DNA of 64,000 nt from Fimbriimonadales bacterium (GTDB lineage Bacteria > Armatimonadota > Fimbriimonadia > Fimbriimonadales > GBS-DC), in the NCBI GenBank assembly GCA_025998675.1, contig AP024673.1:895221-959220 (forward strand), written 5' to 3'. Every line of letters starts with the position of its first letter. Position 1 is the first letter of the stretch. Shown one piece after another: positions 1 to 8,051 of this stretch. The position numbers and the translations under genes are program-made. Under the pieces are notes generated by a model. The model made no database searches. It worked only from the letters and a program-made list of their open reading frames with translations, and was not told where the DNA came from.

Positions 1-1
1 G

Positions 2-307
2 CTGCTGGTCGCGCCGCTCACGGGTCCGTGGGAGGCGTGGCTGCTCCTGTGGCTGGGCGGCGGGTTCTGCCTCACGACGGTACTGACGCTGTGCGGCGCG
101 CTGGTTGCCCAGACTGCCGTACGCGGCGCACTGCTCGCGGGGCTGACCTTTCCCCTGCTCCTGCCGCTGTTGCTGATCCTTATCGCGGGCACACGCCAGG
201 CGCTGGAAGGGCTGTTCCCAGCAGAGCCGTTGCAGGGCGTGTTCGGCTATGCGCTGGCGCTCGGCGCGGGCGGCGCGTGGGTGTTCGAAAAGGTGTGGCG
301 CGAATAG
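2..307 (+). CDS. ccmB: CcmB-like heme exporter permease, C-terminal part
   Basis: Only the last 101 residues lie in the window; the frame is open from base 2 and stops with TAG at 305-307. The fragment is very hydrophobic, with two to three membrane segments, a CGALVAQTAVRG stretch and a FPLLLPLLLILIAGTRQ segment. This is the pattern of the C-terminal half of CcmB, the membrane subunit of the CcmAB transporter used in System I cytochrome c maturation. A five-heme cytochrome c gene at 4136 would need such a pathway. The assignment rests on pattern recognition of a fragment; another small ABC permease is possible. Confidence 0.6.
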   Translation: MLVAPLTGPWEAWLLLWLGGGFCLTTVLTLCGALVAQTAVRGALLAGLTFPLLLPLLLILIAGTRQALEGLFPAEPLQGVFGYALALGAGGAWVFEKVWRE

Positions 308-309
308 CC

Positions 310-1467
310 CTACGCGCCCAGCGACTGTCCCGTATCAGGGTCAAACAGGTGCAGATACTCCAGGTGCAGCCGTATCGGTACGGCGTCGCCTTCGCTGAGT
401 TTCACGCGCGCGCTCAACTGGGCAATCGCCGTCGCGCCGTCAATCAGCAGATGCACATCGTTGCGGTCGCCGTGCGGCTCCACCACATCGACCGTCGCGT
501 GGATAGGCTCCGACAGGATGGCGTCGGGCGGCGCGGTGCGGTCAGTATAAATGTCCTGCGGGCGGATACCCATCAGCACGCCCCTGCCCACCCTCTGCGC
601 AAGCGCGCGCGCGTGCGACTCCAGCACAGGCACGGCGTTTGCGCCAATCTGCAGCGCGGGCTTGCCTGCGTACTCCACCACTTGCGCTGGCAGCAGGTTC
701 ATCGGCGGCGTGCCGATAAAGGTCGCCACGAAGGTGTTCGCAGGGCGGAAGTAGACCTCTTCGGGCGTCCCAACTTGCTGCAGCACACCGTCTTTCATGA
801 CCGCGATGCGCGTGCCGAGCGTCATCGCCTCTTTCTGGTCGTGCGTCACATAGAGGGTGGTGACGCCCAGTCGCTCCTGAAGCTTTTTGAGTTCGGCGCG
901 GGTCTGGTCGCGCAGTTTCGCATCGAGGTTCGACAGCGGCTCGTCCATCAGGAACACTTTGGGCTGGCGCACAATCGCGCGCGCCAGAGCGACGCGCTGG
1001 CGCTGTCCGCCCGAAAGCTCTTTGGGCAGGCGATGCAGCAGGCTCTCGATTTCGAGCATCTGCGCGACCTGGCGCACACGCGCGTCGATGCGATTCTTGA
1101 TGGCGCGCGCCTCGCCCAGATGCGTGAGTTGCCACAGCGCGCCCTTCAGCTCGCGCAGGCGCAGCCCAAACGCGATATTATCGTACACGCGCATATGCGG
1201 ATAGAGCGCGTAGTTCTGGAACACCATCGCGATGTCGCGGTCGCGCGGCGAGACCTCGTTGACGCACCGCTCACCGATGTAAATCTCGCCTTCGGTGGGG
1301 TCTTCCAGCCCCGCCAGCATCCGCAGGGCAGTCGTCTTGCCGCAGCCCGAGGGACCCACCAGCACCATGAACTCGCCCGGCTGAATGTGCAGGGTCAACT
1401 GATTGACCGCCGTTACCGCGCCGAAGCGTTTGGTGACCTGCTCAAAGCGCACACTCTCTGCTGTCAT
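310..1467 (-). CDS. Sugar-type ABC transporter ATPase (UgpC/MalK family)
   Basis: A 385-residue cytoplasmic ATPase that would energise import of a sugar or glycerol-phosphate type solute. Visible motifs are Walker A GPSGCGKTT (about residues 38-46), Q-loop VFQNYALYP, signature LSGGQRQRVALARA (about 151-164), Walker B VFLMDEPLSNLDA (about 171-183) and switch His in YVTHDQKEA. A TOBE-like regulatory domain fills the last third, as in MalK/UgpC. A stretch at about residues 106-127 looks longer than in typical family members. The ATG overlaps the stop of the upstream hydrolase gene as ATGA, so the two are probably co-translated. No permease or binding protein is adjacent, so this may be a shared ATPase; the substrate is not deducible. 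Confidence 0.9.
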   Translation of the reverse strand: MTAESVRFEQVTKRFGAVTAVNQLTLHIQPGEFMVLVGPSGCGKTTALRMLAGLEDPTEGEIYIGERCVNEVSPRDRDIAMVFQNYALYPHMRVYDNIAFGLRLRELKGALWQLTHLGEARAIKNRIDARVRQVAQMLEIESLLHRLPKELSGGQRQRVALARAIVRQPKVFLMDEPLSNLDAKLRDQTRAELKKLQERLGVTTLYVTHDQKEAMTLGTRIAVMKDGVLQQVGTPEEVYFRPANTFVATFIGTPPMNLLPAQVVEYAGKPALQIGANAVPVLESHARALAQRVGRGVLMGIRPQDIYTDRTAPPDAILSEPIHATVDVVEPHGDRNDVHLLIDGATAIAQLSARVKLSEGDAVPIRLHLEYLHLFDPDTGQSLGA

Positions 1468-2369
1468 TGCAGTCCCAGTTTCTTGCGCCAGTAGCGTGCG
1501 TAGCCCAGCGCAATCAGTTCGTAGCCCGCGCCGAGGTCGTAGCTGCTCGGATCGACGCTCTGCTCGTGCATCTCGGCGTTGCCGTACTCGCGCATGCGCT
1601 GGATAAGTTCCGCGTCTGGAACGCCCTGTTCGACGAGGGCGCGGGTGAATCCTGCCCAGTCGAGCAGGCGCGTTTCCAGTTCGTCCAGATGGCGCGCCAC
1701 ATCGTCGTACAGTCCGAAATGGGTCAGCGCGAGTTGACGAATCGGCATGGCGCGCAGTTTTGCGAGGCTGGCTTGCCACGCCTCGATGTCCAGTTCAGGC
1801 GGCGGGGTCGGCGGGCGCACATAGGTCGTGCCGGGCATCCGCACCCCCGCGATGTCGCCTGCAAACAGCACGCCCGTCGACTCATCCAGATACGCATGGT
1901 GATGGCGCGCGTGTCCGGGCGTATCCACCGCCAGCAGCGTGCGCCCGGCGGCTTCGATGCGCTCGCCGTCGCGCACCACCCGCAGCCGCGCCTCAGGCAC
2001 GGGCACAACCTCGCCCCAGAGCCGCTCCATCATCTCCCCGTACAGACGCGACGCGCTGGCAAGCAGGCGGCTGGGGTCTATCAGGTGCGGCGCGCCCACG
2101 GGATGCACATACGCGACGGCGTTGGGCAACCGCTGCAGTAGCCAGCCCAGCGCGCCCGCGTGATCCAGGTGGATATGCGTGACAATCAGATGGCGCACAC
2201 GCTCCAGCGCCACGCCCCGCGCCTGCACCTCGCGCAGCAGCGTCTCCGCCGTGCTGGTCGCGCCCACCTCCACCAGCGCAGCGTCCGTACCGTCGTCCAG
2301 CAGATACGCCGCTATCGCCAGCGGGTAGCCCAGAAACTGCAGGTCAATCAGCTCCACTTGCGCGTGCAT
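1464..2369 (-). CDS. Metallo-beta-lactamase-fold hydrolase
   Basis: A 301-residue protein with the metallo-beta-lactamase fold. The THIHLDHAG motif supplies the HxHxDH metal ligands near residue 68. A later His lies in DTPGHARHHH and the metal-bridging Asp in LFAGDIAG, followed by LTHFGLYDD. The architecture fits the glyoxalase-II-like/RNase Z-like hydrolase group and probably binds two zinc ions in the cytoplasm; the substrate is unknown. The ATG at 2367-2369 was chosen because the sequence upstream is not conserved-looking and the domain begins at once (VELIDLQFLGYPLAI). It is the first gene of a two-gene unit with the ABC ATPase, joined by an ATGA overlap. Confidence 0.85.
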   Translation of the reverse strand: MHAQVELIDLQFLGYPLAIAAYLLDDGTDAALVEVGATSTAETLLREVQARGVALERVRHLIVTHIHLDHAGALGWLLQRLPNAVAYVHPVGAPHLIDPSRLLASASRLYGEMMERLWGEVVPVPEARLRVVRDGERIEAAGRTLLAVDTPGHARHHHAYLDESTGVLFAGDIAGVRMPGTTYVRPPTPPPELDIEAWQASLAKLRAMPIRQLALTHFGLYDDVARHLDELETRLLDWAGFTRALVEQGVPDAELIQRMREYGNAEMHEQSVDPSSYDLGAGYELIALGYARYWRKKLGLQ

Positions 2370-2517
2370 CACCCATCGATTCTGAACACTGGCTGAATTC
2401 CCTGCCGAAACTGGGTAAAATACGCGCGAGCAGCGGAACACGGAAGTACCCGCTGGAGTCTGATGAGTCGCTTGTGGCTATGCCCCCACAGGTGGAAGAA
2501 TCGAGAGGAGGAGTCTG

Positions 2518-3411
2518 ATGCGGTTTTTTATTGGAATTACGATAGCGACGCTTGGAAGCCTGCTGCTGAACATAGCAGCTGCAGCGGAGTCCATCGCGGT
2601 TGTACCGCGCAATAGCTACCTGATTCGCCCTGTTGCGAGCGCACGGGAACTGGCGAACCAGATTCGCACGGAGCCTGTGGTGGCGCAGCGATATGCTCGC
2701 CATTTCAAGCGGAGTGCGTGGGAGTTTGCCGAATATGTCGAGAAAAACCTGCGTCTCACGCGGTTGGAGCGGGCGCAGACCTTCAATGTCTATTATTCGC
2801 CGCCGGACAACCGCCTGATGGTGGTGCGGCGCACGCTGCCGAAGGGCACACCCGTGTTTGTGGAGCGGGCGACCGGCAAGCCAGTTCTGAAGGCGAACTG
2901 TGGCAATCCCCTGACACCTGCAGCATCGATTCCGACGCCACAAGCGACCCTCCCGATGGAGCTTGCCAGCGCCGCGACGCCCACGCCCGTCCTCGCCGAC
3001 ATGATCGACGCGCCCCAGACGCCCACCATCGCGCTGACCGAGATTGCCGACGCGCCCATAGAAGAAGTAGTCGCCGCCGATGTGCTGCCCACCGAGACGC
3101 TGGTCGAGACTTTACCAGAGACCGCGCCAGAACCAGCCGCGCCGCCTGCACTTGAGGCTGTAGCGACCCCGTCGAGCCCCCAGCTACCGCCGGCAATCAC
3201 AGGCGGGGGCTTCAACTGGCTGCCGTTCCTGCCCATAGTGGCGCTGTTGACACCGCGCGGGGGCAATGACTTCGAGCCGATCCCAGAGCCGACCAGCCTC
3301 CTGGCGCTCGGTGCAGGGCTGAGCTTGTTTTATCCGCTCTCGCGCAGGGCGTTCAGGCGTTCCCAGAACTCCAGCCACCGCACGGGCGACTCCAGCACAC
3401 GCTCGGCATAG
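2518..3411 (+). CDS. Exported protein with PEP-CTERM-like tail
   Basis: A 297-residue protein of unknown function. An N-terminal signal peptide (MRFFIGITIATLGSLLL) precedes a folded region of about 100 residues containing HFKRSAWEFAEYVEKNL. A long low-complexity Pro/Thr/Ala/Glu linker follows (about 140-240). The tail reads IPEPTSLLALGAGLSLFYPLSRRAFRR: a PEP motif, a hydrophobic helix and a basic end, as in PEP-CTERM exosortase substrates. The start has a strong GAGGAGGAG ribosome site. Unusually, the frame runs on about 20 residues past the basic cluster, and its last 82 bases overlap recO on the other strand. An exosortase gene is not visible here. Confidence 0.75.
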   Translation: MRFFIGITIATLGSLLLNIAAAAESIAVVPRNSYLIRPVASARELANQIRTEPVVAQRYARHFKRSAWEFAEYVEKNLRLTRLERAQTFNVYYSPPDNRLMVVRRTLPKGTPVFVERATGKPVLKANCGNPLTPAASIPTPQATLPMELASAATPTPVLADMIDAPQTPTIALTEIADAPIEEVVAADVLPTETLVETLPETAPEPAAPPALEAVATPSSPQLPPAITGGGFNWLPFLPIVALLTPRGGNDFEPIPEPTSLLALGAGLSLFYPLSRRAFRRSQNSSHRTGDSSTRSA

Positions 3412-4082
3412 CGCAGAGCGGCGCGGAGCAGACTCCTGACCTCGTCGGGGCGAGCGATAGATATACCCGGCTCGCCCCGCATTGTTTCCTTGAGGTGTGC
3501 AATCGACGCTCCACTCAAAGGAACGCCCTCACGACTCGGCGCGCACGCCGCGCATAAGAGGAATCCGTCTCCAATCACAAACGCCCTGTTCTCTGCTTCG
3601 CTGGCGCAACCGCAGCGCGCGCATTGCCCCAACTCAGGCGCATAGCCCAGTATCGCCAGCCAGCGCCACAGCGTCTCCGCCGCGACTGTCTCAGGCGTCG
3701 CCCCCTGCGCCAGCGACGCTAATCCCTCCAGAAGTGTGGCGTAGACCTCTGGCTCAGGATGCTCCTCAGGCAGCCATCGGTCAAGCGTTTCGCACAGCGC
3801 GAGCGCAACGGTCAACCGCTCGAGGTCGGCGCGCACGCCTGTATAACTCTGCACCAGCTGCGGCTGCGCCAGCAGCTTCTGGGCGCGCCCCTCGATCACC
3901 CGCGCCTTGAGCCGATTCAGCGGCTCCGTGAGCATCCCCATCTTGCTGGTGGGTTTACGCGCGCCGCGCACACGCACCCGAACAGCGCCATATTCAGGCG
4001 TGAACAGGCGTACCCACTTGTCATGCTCGCCTGCATACCACCGACGCAGCACAATCCCCTCCACCACTGTCTCACGCGCCAT
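3330..4082 (-). CDS. recO: DNA repair protein RecO
   Basis: A 250-residue RecO, the mediator that helps RecR load RecA on SSB-coated single strands in RecF-pathway repair and anneals DNA. The N-terminal OB-fold begins ETVVEGIVLRRWYAGEHDKWVRLFTPEYGAVRV. A helical domain follows, and the zinc site is formed by Cys 154, 157, 177 and 180 (CARC and CAAC). Length is typical. The start ATG lies 7 bases downstream of a TACAAT hexamer and lacks a Shine-Dalgarno, suggesting a leaderless message. Its 3' end overlaps the convergent PEP-CTERM-like gene by 82 bases, and it is divergent from the cytochrome gene. Confidence 0.93.
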   Translation of the reverse strand: MARETVVEGIVLRRWYAGEHDKWVRLFTPEYGAVRVRVRGARKPTSKMGMLTEPLNRLKARVIEGRAQKLLAQPQLVQSYTGVRADLERLTVALALCETLDRWLPEEHPEPEVYATLLEGLASLAQGATPETVAAETLWRWLAILGYAPELGQCARCGCASEAENRAFVIGDGFLLCAACAPSREGVPLSGASIAHLKETMRGEPGISIARPDEVRSLLRAALRYAERVLESPVRWLEFWERLNALRESG

Positions 4083-4089
4083 CAGGCGA

Positions 4090-4095
4090 ATTGTA
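4090..4095 (-). promoter_or_regulatory. -10-like hexamer of recO
   Basis: TACAAT on the minus strand, 7 bases before the recO ATG, with no ribosome-binding sequence between. This implies a leaderless or near-leaderless transcript. It lies only 16 bases from the -10 of the divergent cytochrome gene. Confidence 0.5.
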
Positions 4096-4111
4096 CCGTG
4101 TGAAAATGTGC

Positions 4112-4117
4112 TATAAT
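4112..4117 (+). promoter_or_regulatory. -10 hexamer of the multiheme cytochrome gene
   Basis: Perfect TATAAT located 18 bases before the cytochrome start, followed by a GGAGGA ribosome site at about 4123-4128. TTGTAC at 4091-4096 could act as a -35, but the 15-base spacing is short. Confidence 0.5.
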
Positions 4118-4135
4118 ACGCTGGAGGAGCAGACG

Positions 4136-5977
4136 ATGTTGAAATGGAGACGCGCGGGTATGGTGGGGCTTTATAGCGCGCCGCTGATGACGCTAATGGC
4201 GCTGGGCGGCGGCAACTTTCATCTGCCCGGCTCGCAGCCCAACCCTGAAGGCTACAATTTTCAGTCTACGGAACTGTGTTCGTATTGCCATGGCGAGAGC
4301 CGTTATGCCTATAATCCCGACACAGGGGAAGGTCCCGACCCGAACTTCACCACAGACCACGAGCCGCACTTTCAGTGGATGGGCGGGATGATGGCGCAGG
4401 CGGCGCGCGATCCTGTGTTCCGCGCCGCGCTCACCATCGCCGAACAGGACGCGCCCGGCGTGGGGCAGTTCTGCTGGCGCTGCCATTCCCCCAGTGCATG
4501 GCTGGAAGGACGCTCCGTGCCCTACGACGGCTCCAACTTCGAGCATGACGACCTCAAGGGTATCCAGTGCGACCACTGCCATCGCATGGTAGACCCCCGC
4601 AGCGCGGAGGGACAGGCGAACTCCGACATGCCCGTGCCCGGCATCGGCAACGGAATGTATGTGATCAGCCCTGAGTCTGCCAAGCGCGGTCCACGCGACG
4701 ACTCGCTGGCAAACCACGAATGGATTTACTCGCCCTTCCACAAGAGCAGCAGCTTCTGCGGCGTGTGCCACGATGTGAGCAACCCGCTGCTGGCGCAAGA
4801 CCCGCGCACGCAGGCGCCCCACGAATACTTCCCGATTGACCGCATCTACAGCGAGTGGAAACTGAGCGACTACGCGCGGCGCGGGATTGAATGCCAGACC
4901 TGCCACATGCCGCGTATCCCCGGCAAAGCCGCCAGCTACGATTTCCTGCCCGTGCGCCCCGACCTGGCGCAGCACTCGTTCCTGGGCGGCAACTACTGGG
5001 TGCCCCAAATCCTGCCGATGTTCTGGAACTACGACGAGCGCGAGCTGGATGCGCTGATTGCAGGACGCAACCGCACGGTTGACTTCCTGCGCACCTCCGC
5101 GAAGCTGAACATCGTCCAGCTGCCGAAGGCGGGTAGCCCGATTGTGTTCCGTGTCTACAACCGCACCGGGCACAAGTTCCCCAGCGGCGACCCCGAATCG
5201 CGACGCGCGTGGCTCCATGTGGAGTTCCTCGACAGCAAAGGGCGTGTGATCGGCGAATCGGGACGCTACGACTTCGACACGGCGACCCTGCACGAAGACC
5301 CACAGTCGAAAATCTATCGCGTCAAACTGGCGCAGGGCAACACGCCGACCTTCCACATGATTCTGGCGAACAATGTGCTGCAGGATAACCGCATCCCGCC
5401 GCAGGGCTTCCGTCGCAGCGCGTTCCAGCAGTTCAATATTGCGCCTGTGGGGGCGAACTACCGCGACGGGCAGTTCTGGGACGATACGGCGTACACCCTG
5501 CCGCCCGGCACAGTGAAAGTGCGCGCCACGCTCTACTTCCAGGTGATGACGCGCGAGTATGTCGAGTTCCTGCGCGATGCGAACACCACCGACAACTGGG
5601 GACAGCAGCTCTATCAGGCGTGGCTCGCCAGCGACAAGGCGCCGCCGATTGCGATTGCTACCGCCGTCTACCCGCCCGACAAAAACCGTCCTACCCGCCC
5701 GAGCAACTTGCAGGGGCAGGCGCCCTCCGCTTATCGCGCCGTGCTGACCTGGAACGGATCGAGCGACGATGACAAGGTGGTCTACTACGAAATCTGGCGG
5801 CGCGCGCCCTTTGAGAGCCGATTCCGAAAAATCGGAACCACCTTCGCCGACGAGACCACCTACACCGACTCGACGCTCCACCCCGACACCGAGTATCAGT
5901 TCTATGTCCGCGCGGTGGACGCCAGCGGGAATGTCTCTCAGATAAGCAACACCGTCACCGTGCGCACACAGCCCTGA
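4136..5977 (+). CDS. Five-heme cytochrome c with C-terminal fibronectin III domain
   Basis: A 613-residue exported electron-transfer protein. A short hydrophobic leader (about residues 8-25) is followed by five CxxCH heme sites: CSYCH 48-52, CWRCH 113-117, CDHCH 145-149, CGVCH 208-212 and CQTCH 253-257. This arrangement resembles the cytochrome c-554 group of multiheme proteins. A beta-rich region free of heme motifs follows. The last ~90 residues form a fibronectin type III domain (VYYEIWRRAP, TDSTLHPDTEYQFYVRAVDASGNVS). The start ATG was chosen for its GGAGGA site. The protein probably acts outside the cytoplasm; the redox partner is unknown. The CcmB-like gene at base 2 is a plausible maturation partner. 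Confidence 0.88.
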   Translation: MLKWRRAGMVGLYSAPLMTLMALGGGNFHLPGSQPNPEGYNFQSTELCSYCHGESRYAYNPDTGEGPDPNFTTDHEPHFQWMGGMMAQAARDPVFRAALTIAEQDAPGVGQFCWRCHSPSAWLEGRSVPYDGSNFEHDDLKGIQCDHCHRMVDPRSAEGQANSDMPVPGIGNGMYVISPESAKRGPRDDSLANHEWIYSPFHKSSSFCGVCHDVSNPLLAQDPRTQAPHEYFPIDRIYSEWKLSDYARRGIECQTCHMPRIPGKAASYDFLPVRPDLAQHSFLGGNYWVPQILPMFWNYDERELDALIAGRNRTVDFLRTSAKLNIVQLPKAGSPIVFRVYNRTGHKFPSGDPESRRAWLHVEFLDSKGRVIGESGRYDFDTATLHEDPQSKIYRVKLAQGNTPTFHMILANNVLQDNRIPPQGFRRSAFQQFNIAPVGANYRDGQFWDDTAYTLPPGTVKVRATLYFQVMTREYVEFLRDANTTDNWGQQLYQAWLASDKAPPIAIATAVYPPDKNRPTRPSNLQGQAPSAYRAVLTWNGSSDDDKVVYYEIWRRAPFESRFRKIGTTFADETTYTDSTLHPDTEYQFYVRAVDASGNVSQISNTVTVRTQP

Positions 5978-5987
5978 TTGAAACAGT

Positions 5988-6013
5988 GCGACAGGGGAGG
6001 CTTCCCCTGTCGC
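5988..6013 (+). terminator. Terminator-like hairpin after the cytochrome gene
   Basis: Perfect 10-bp stem GCGACAGGGG / CCCCTGTCGC with a 6-base loop, 10 bases past the stop codon. No T tract follows, so it may slow or terminate transcription only in part, or protect the 3' end. Confidence 0.55.
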
Positions 6014-6062
6014 CTGCACATCCTGCCCAGCCGCTTCGGGTACAATCTCCTGCAGGGGTTCT

Positions 6063-6716
6063 ATGATGAAACGGTCTGGGTTTACCCTGATTGAGCTACT
6101 GGTTGTTATCGCGATTATCGCGGTGCTGGCGGCGCTGATTTTCCCCGTGTTCGCCTCCGCACGCGCCAAAGCCCGTCAAAACACATGTTTGTCGAACCTG
6201 CGTCAAATCGGTATTTCCATCGAGCTGTACGCGATGGACCACGACGACCTCTACCCGCTCGCCGTGGATGTCATCGACAGAAATAGCCCCGAAATCTGGA
6301 GCGACTACCCCTACTGGCAGGTGTGGATTCCCTACCTGCCGCTGCTGCACGAGGCGCTCCAACCCTACCAGAAAAGCCGCGAAATCTGGAAGTGCCCCTC
6401 CGATATTGGCATGGAAATCGCCGACTTTTCGGGCACGCCCTTCCCTGCCCGTCCGTCCGTGTATGAACAGTACGGCTCCAGCTACTTCTTCCGCACGGAG
6501 ATTGCCTTTCGGCAACTGCGGATTGGCGGCATGCAGCGTCCCGCCGAGACGAACATGGTGTTCGATGCGTCGGGCAAGTGGCACGGGAGCAAGCCGCGCT
6601 TCGCGCCCGAATACCCGCCCGACCCCAACTACCGCTACAACTGCCTGTTTGCCGACCTGCATGTGAAAAACATCACGCTCGAGCAGATGTGGCAGGCGTG
6701 GGGTGTGGAGTTATGA
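6063..6716 (+). CDS. Prepilin-like protein with type IV N-methylation signal
   Basis: A 217-residue pseudopilin-like protein. The N-terminus [20 protein letters not shown] is a class III prepilin signal: cleavage after Gly, N-methylation of Phe and Glu at +5. A segment with conserved RAKARQNTCLSNLRQIG follows. The C-terminal FADLHVK, together with the overall layout, matches the DUF1559/prepilin-processing-associated family that is abundant in Planctomycetota and Armatimonadota. Either ATG at 6063 or 6066 could start it. It overlaps the amidohydrolase start by four bases (ATGA), an odd pairing functionally but indicating co-transcription. Confidence 0.85.
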   Translation: MMKRSGFTLIELLVVIAIIAVLAALIFPVFASARAKARQNTCLSNLRQIGISIELYAMDHDDLYPLAVDVIDRNSPEIWSDYPYWQVWIPYLPLLHEALQPYQKSREIWKCPSDIGMEIADFSGTPFPARPSVYEQYGSSYFFRTEIAFRQLRIGGMQRPAETNMVFDASGKWHGSKPRFAPEYPPDPNYRYNCLFADLHVKNITLEQMWQAWGVEL

Positions 6717-8047
6717 TTCTGCGCGCGCGCTGGGTGCTGCCAATCAGTAGCGAGCCTATCGCCGACGGCGAAGTGGTGGTCGAGGGTGAACAAATTGCCG
6801 AAGTGCGCCCGCGCCGCGACGCATCGGGCGGCGATGTGCTGGATTTCGGCGACGCCATTCTGATGCCTGCGCTGGTGAATGGGCACTGCCATCTGGAATA
6901 CACCGCCCTGCGCGGGCTGAACGACCGCACGCCGTTTTTCGAGTGGATTCGCGCGCTGGTGGCGCTCAAGGCGCGCTGCCCGTCGGAGTTCTGGCTGCCC
7001 TCGGCGATGCTGGGCGCGGCGGAGCTGATTGCCAGCGGGGTTGGGTTTGTAGCGGACAACACCGATTCGGGCGTGAGCGTGGAAGCGCTGGCGCGTACAG
7101 GCTTGCACGGGCGCGTCTATCAGGAGGTGTTCGGGATCGAGCCAGAGCCAGACGACGCTGGTATCTTACGCTCGCTCACGGCGAAGCTGGAGGCGCACCG
7201 GCAGACCCTGCAGCGTTATGAGGCGTCGGAGCGCGTCGCGCTGGGCGTTGCGCCGCACGCGATTTACACCGTGCGCGACAGCCTGATGCGCGCCCTGCGC
7301 CAGTACGCCTCCGAGCAGTCGCTGCCGCTGAGCATCCACGCCGCCGAGTCGTCGGAAGAGGTCGCCCTCGCGCGCGCGGGTTCTGGCTCGTTCGCCGAGA
7401 TGTTCACCGAGCGCAAAATCCCCTACCTGCACCCGCGCACGCCGCCAATTGAGTACCTGCACAACGCGGGGGTTCTGGCAGCCGATGTGCAGCTGGTGCA
7501 TGCGACTCGTGCAGAGCCGCGCGAGCTGGAGCTGATGGCGCGCGCAGGCGTGAGCGTCGCGCACTGCCCCCGCTCCAACGCACGCCTGCTGACAGGGATT
7601 GCACCCGTGTACGCCATGCAGCGGCTGGGCATCCCCATCACGCTGGGCACAGACAGCGCGGTGAGCGCGGGCAGTCTGGACCTCTGGGAGGAGCTGCGTT
7701 TCGCTGCGCTGGCGCAACGCGCCGCCAGCTACGCCGCCCGCCCGACCTGGCAGGAGTGGGTGCGCATGCTCACGCTGGACGGCGCGAAAGTCTTCGGCGT
7801 CGACGCGCGGCTTGGCTCGCTGGAGGCGGGCAAATCTGCAACGCTGATTGCCCTCCGCACGACGCGCCCTGCGTATGTTTCTATGCCCGACCCCTACGCC
7901 GCGCTCACGCTTATCACCCGCAGCGAGGATGTCGCGCTCACGATGGTGGGCGGGCGTATCCTGTATCGCGACGGGCAAATAATCGGGATGGATACAGGCA
8001 ATCTGCGCCGCACCATCACCGATATGCTCAGTGCCCTACCTGAATAG
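6713..8047 (+). CDS. Amidohydrolase of the COG0402 deaminase group
   Basis: A 444-residue metal-dependent deaminase or amidohydrolase. NGHCHLEY (about residues 58-65) gives the HxH metal pair. Further ligands are the His in LSIHAAES, the His in LVHATRAEP and the Asp in LGTDSAVSAGSLDLWEE. An N-terminal beta-sandwich (ILRARWVLPI...DGEVVVEGEQIAEVRP) and its C-terminal return (GSLEAGKSATLIAL) are present. The LRGLNDRTPFFEWIRALVALK segment resembles aminodeoxyfutalosine deaminases of the menaquinone futalosine route and related S-adenosylhomocysteine deaminases; the substrate cannot be fixed here. The start codon overlaps the prepilin stop. Confidence 0.85.
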   Translation: MILRARWVLPISSEPIADGEVVVEGEQIAEVRPRRDASGGDVLDFGDAILMPALVNGHCHLEYTALRGLNDRTPFFEWIRALVALKARCPSEFWLPSAMLGAAELIASGVGFVADNTDSGVSVEALARTGLHGRVYQEVFGIEPEPDDAGILRSLTAKLEAHRQTLQRYEASERVALGVAPHAIYTVRDSLMRALRQYASEQSLPLSIHAAESSEEVALARAGSGSFAEMFTERKIPYLHPRTPPIEYLHNAGVLAADVQLVHATRAEPRELELMARAGVSVAHCPRSNARLLTGIAPVYAMQRLGIPITLGTDSAVSAGSLDLWEELRFAALAQRAASYAARPTWQEWVRMLTLDGAKVFGVDARLGSLEAGKSATLIALRTTRPAYVSMPDPYAALTLITRSEDVALTMVGGRILYRDGQIIGMDTGNLRRTITDMLSALPE

Positions 8048-8051
8048 AGTG

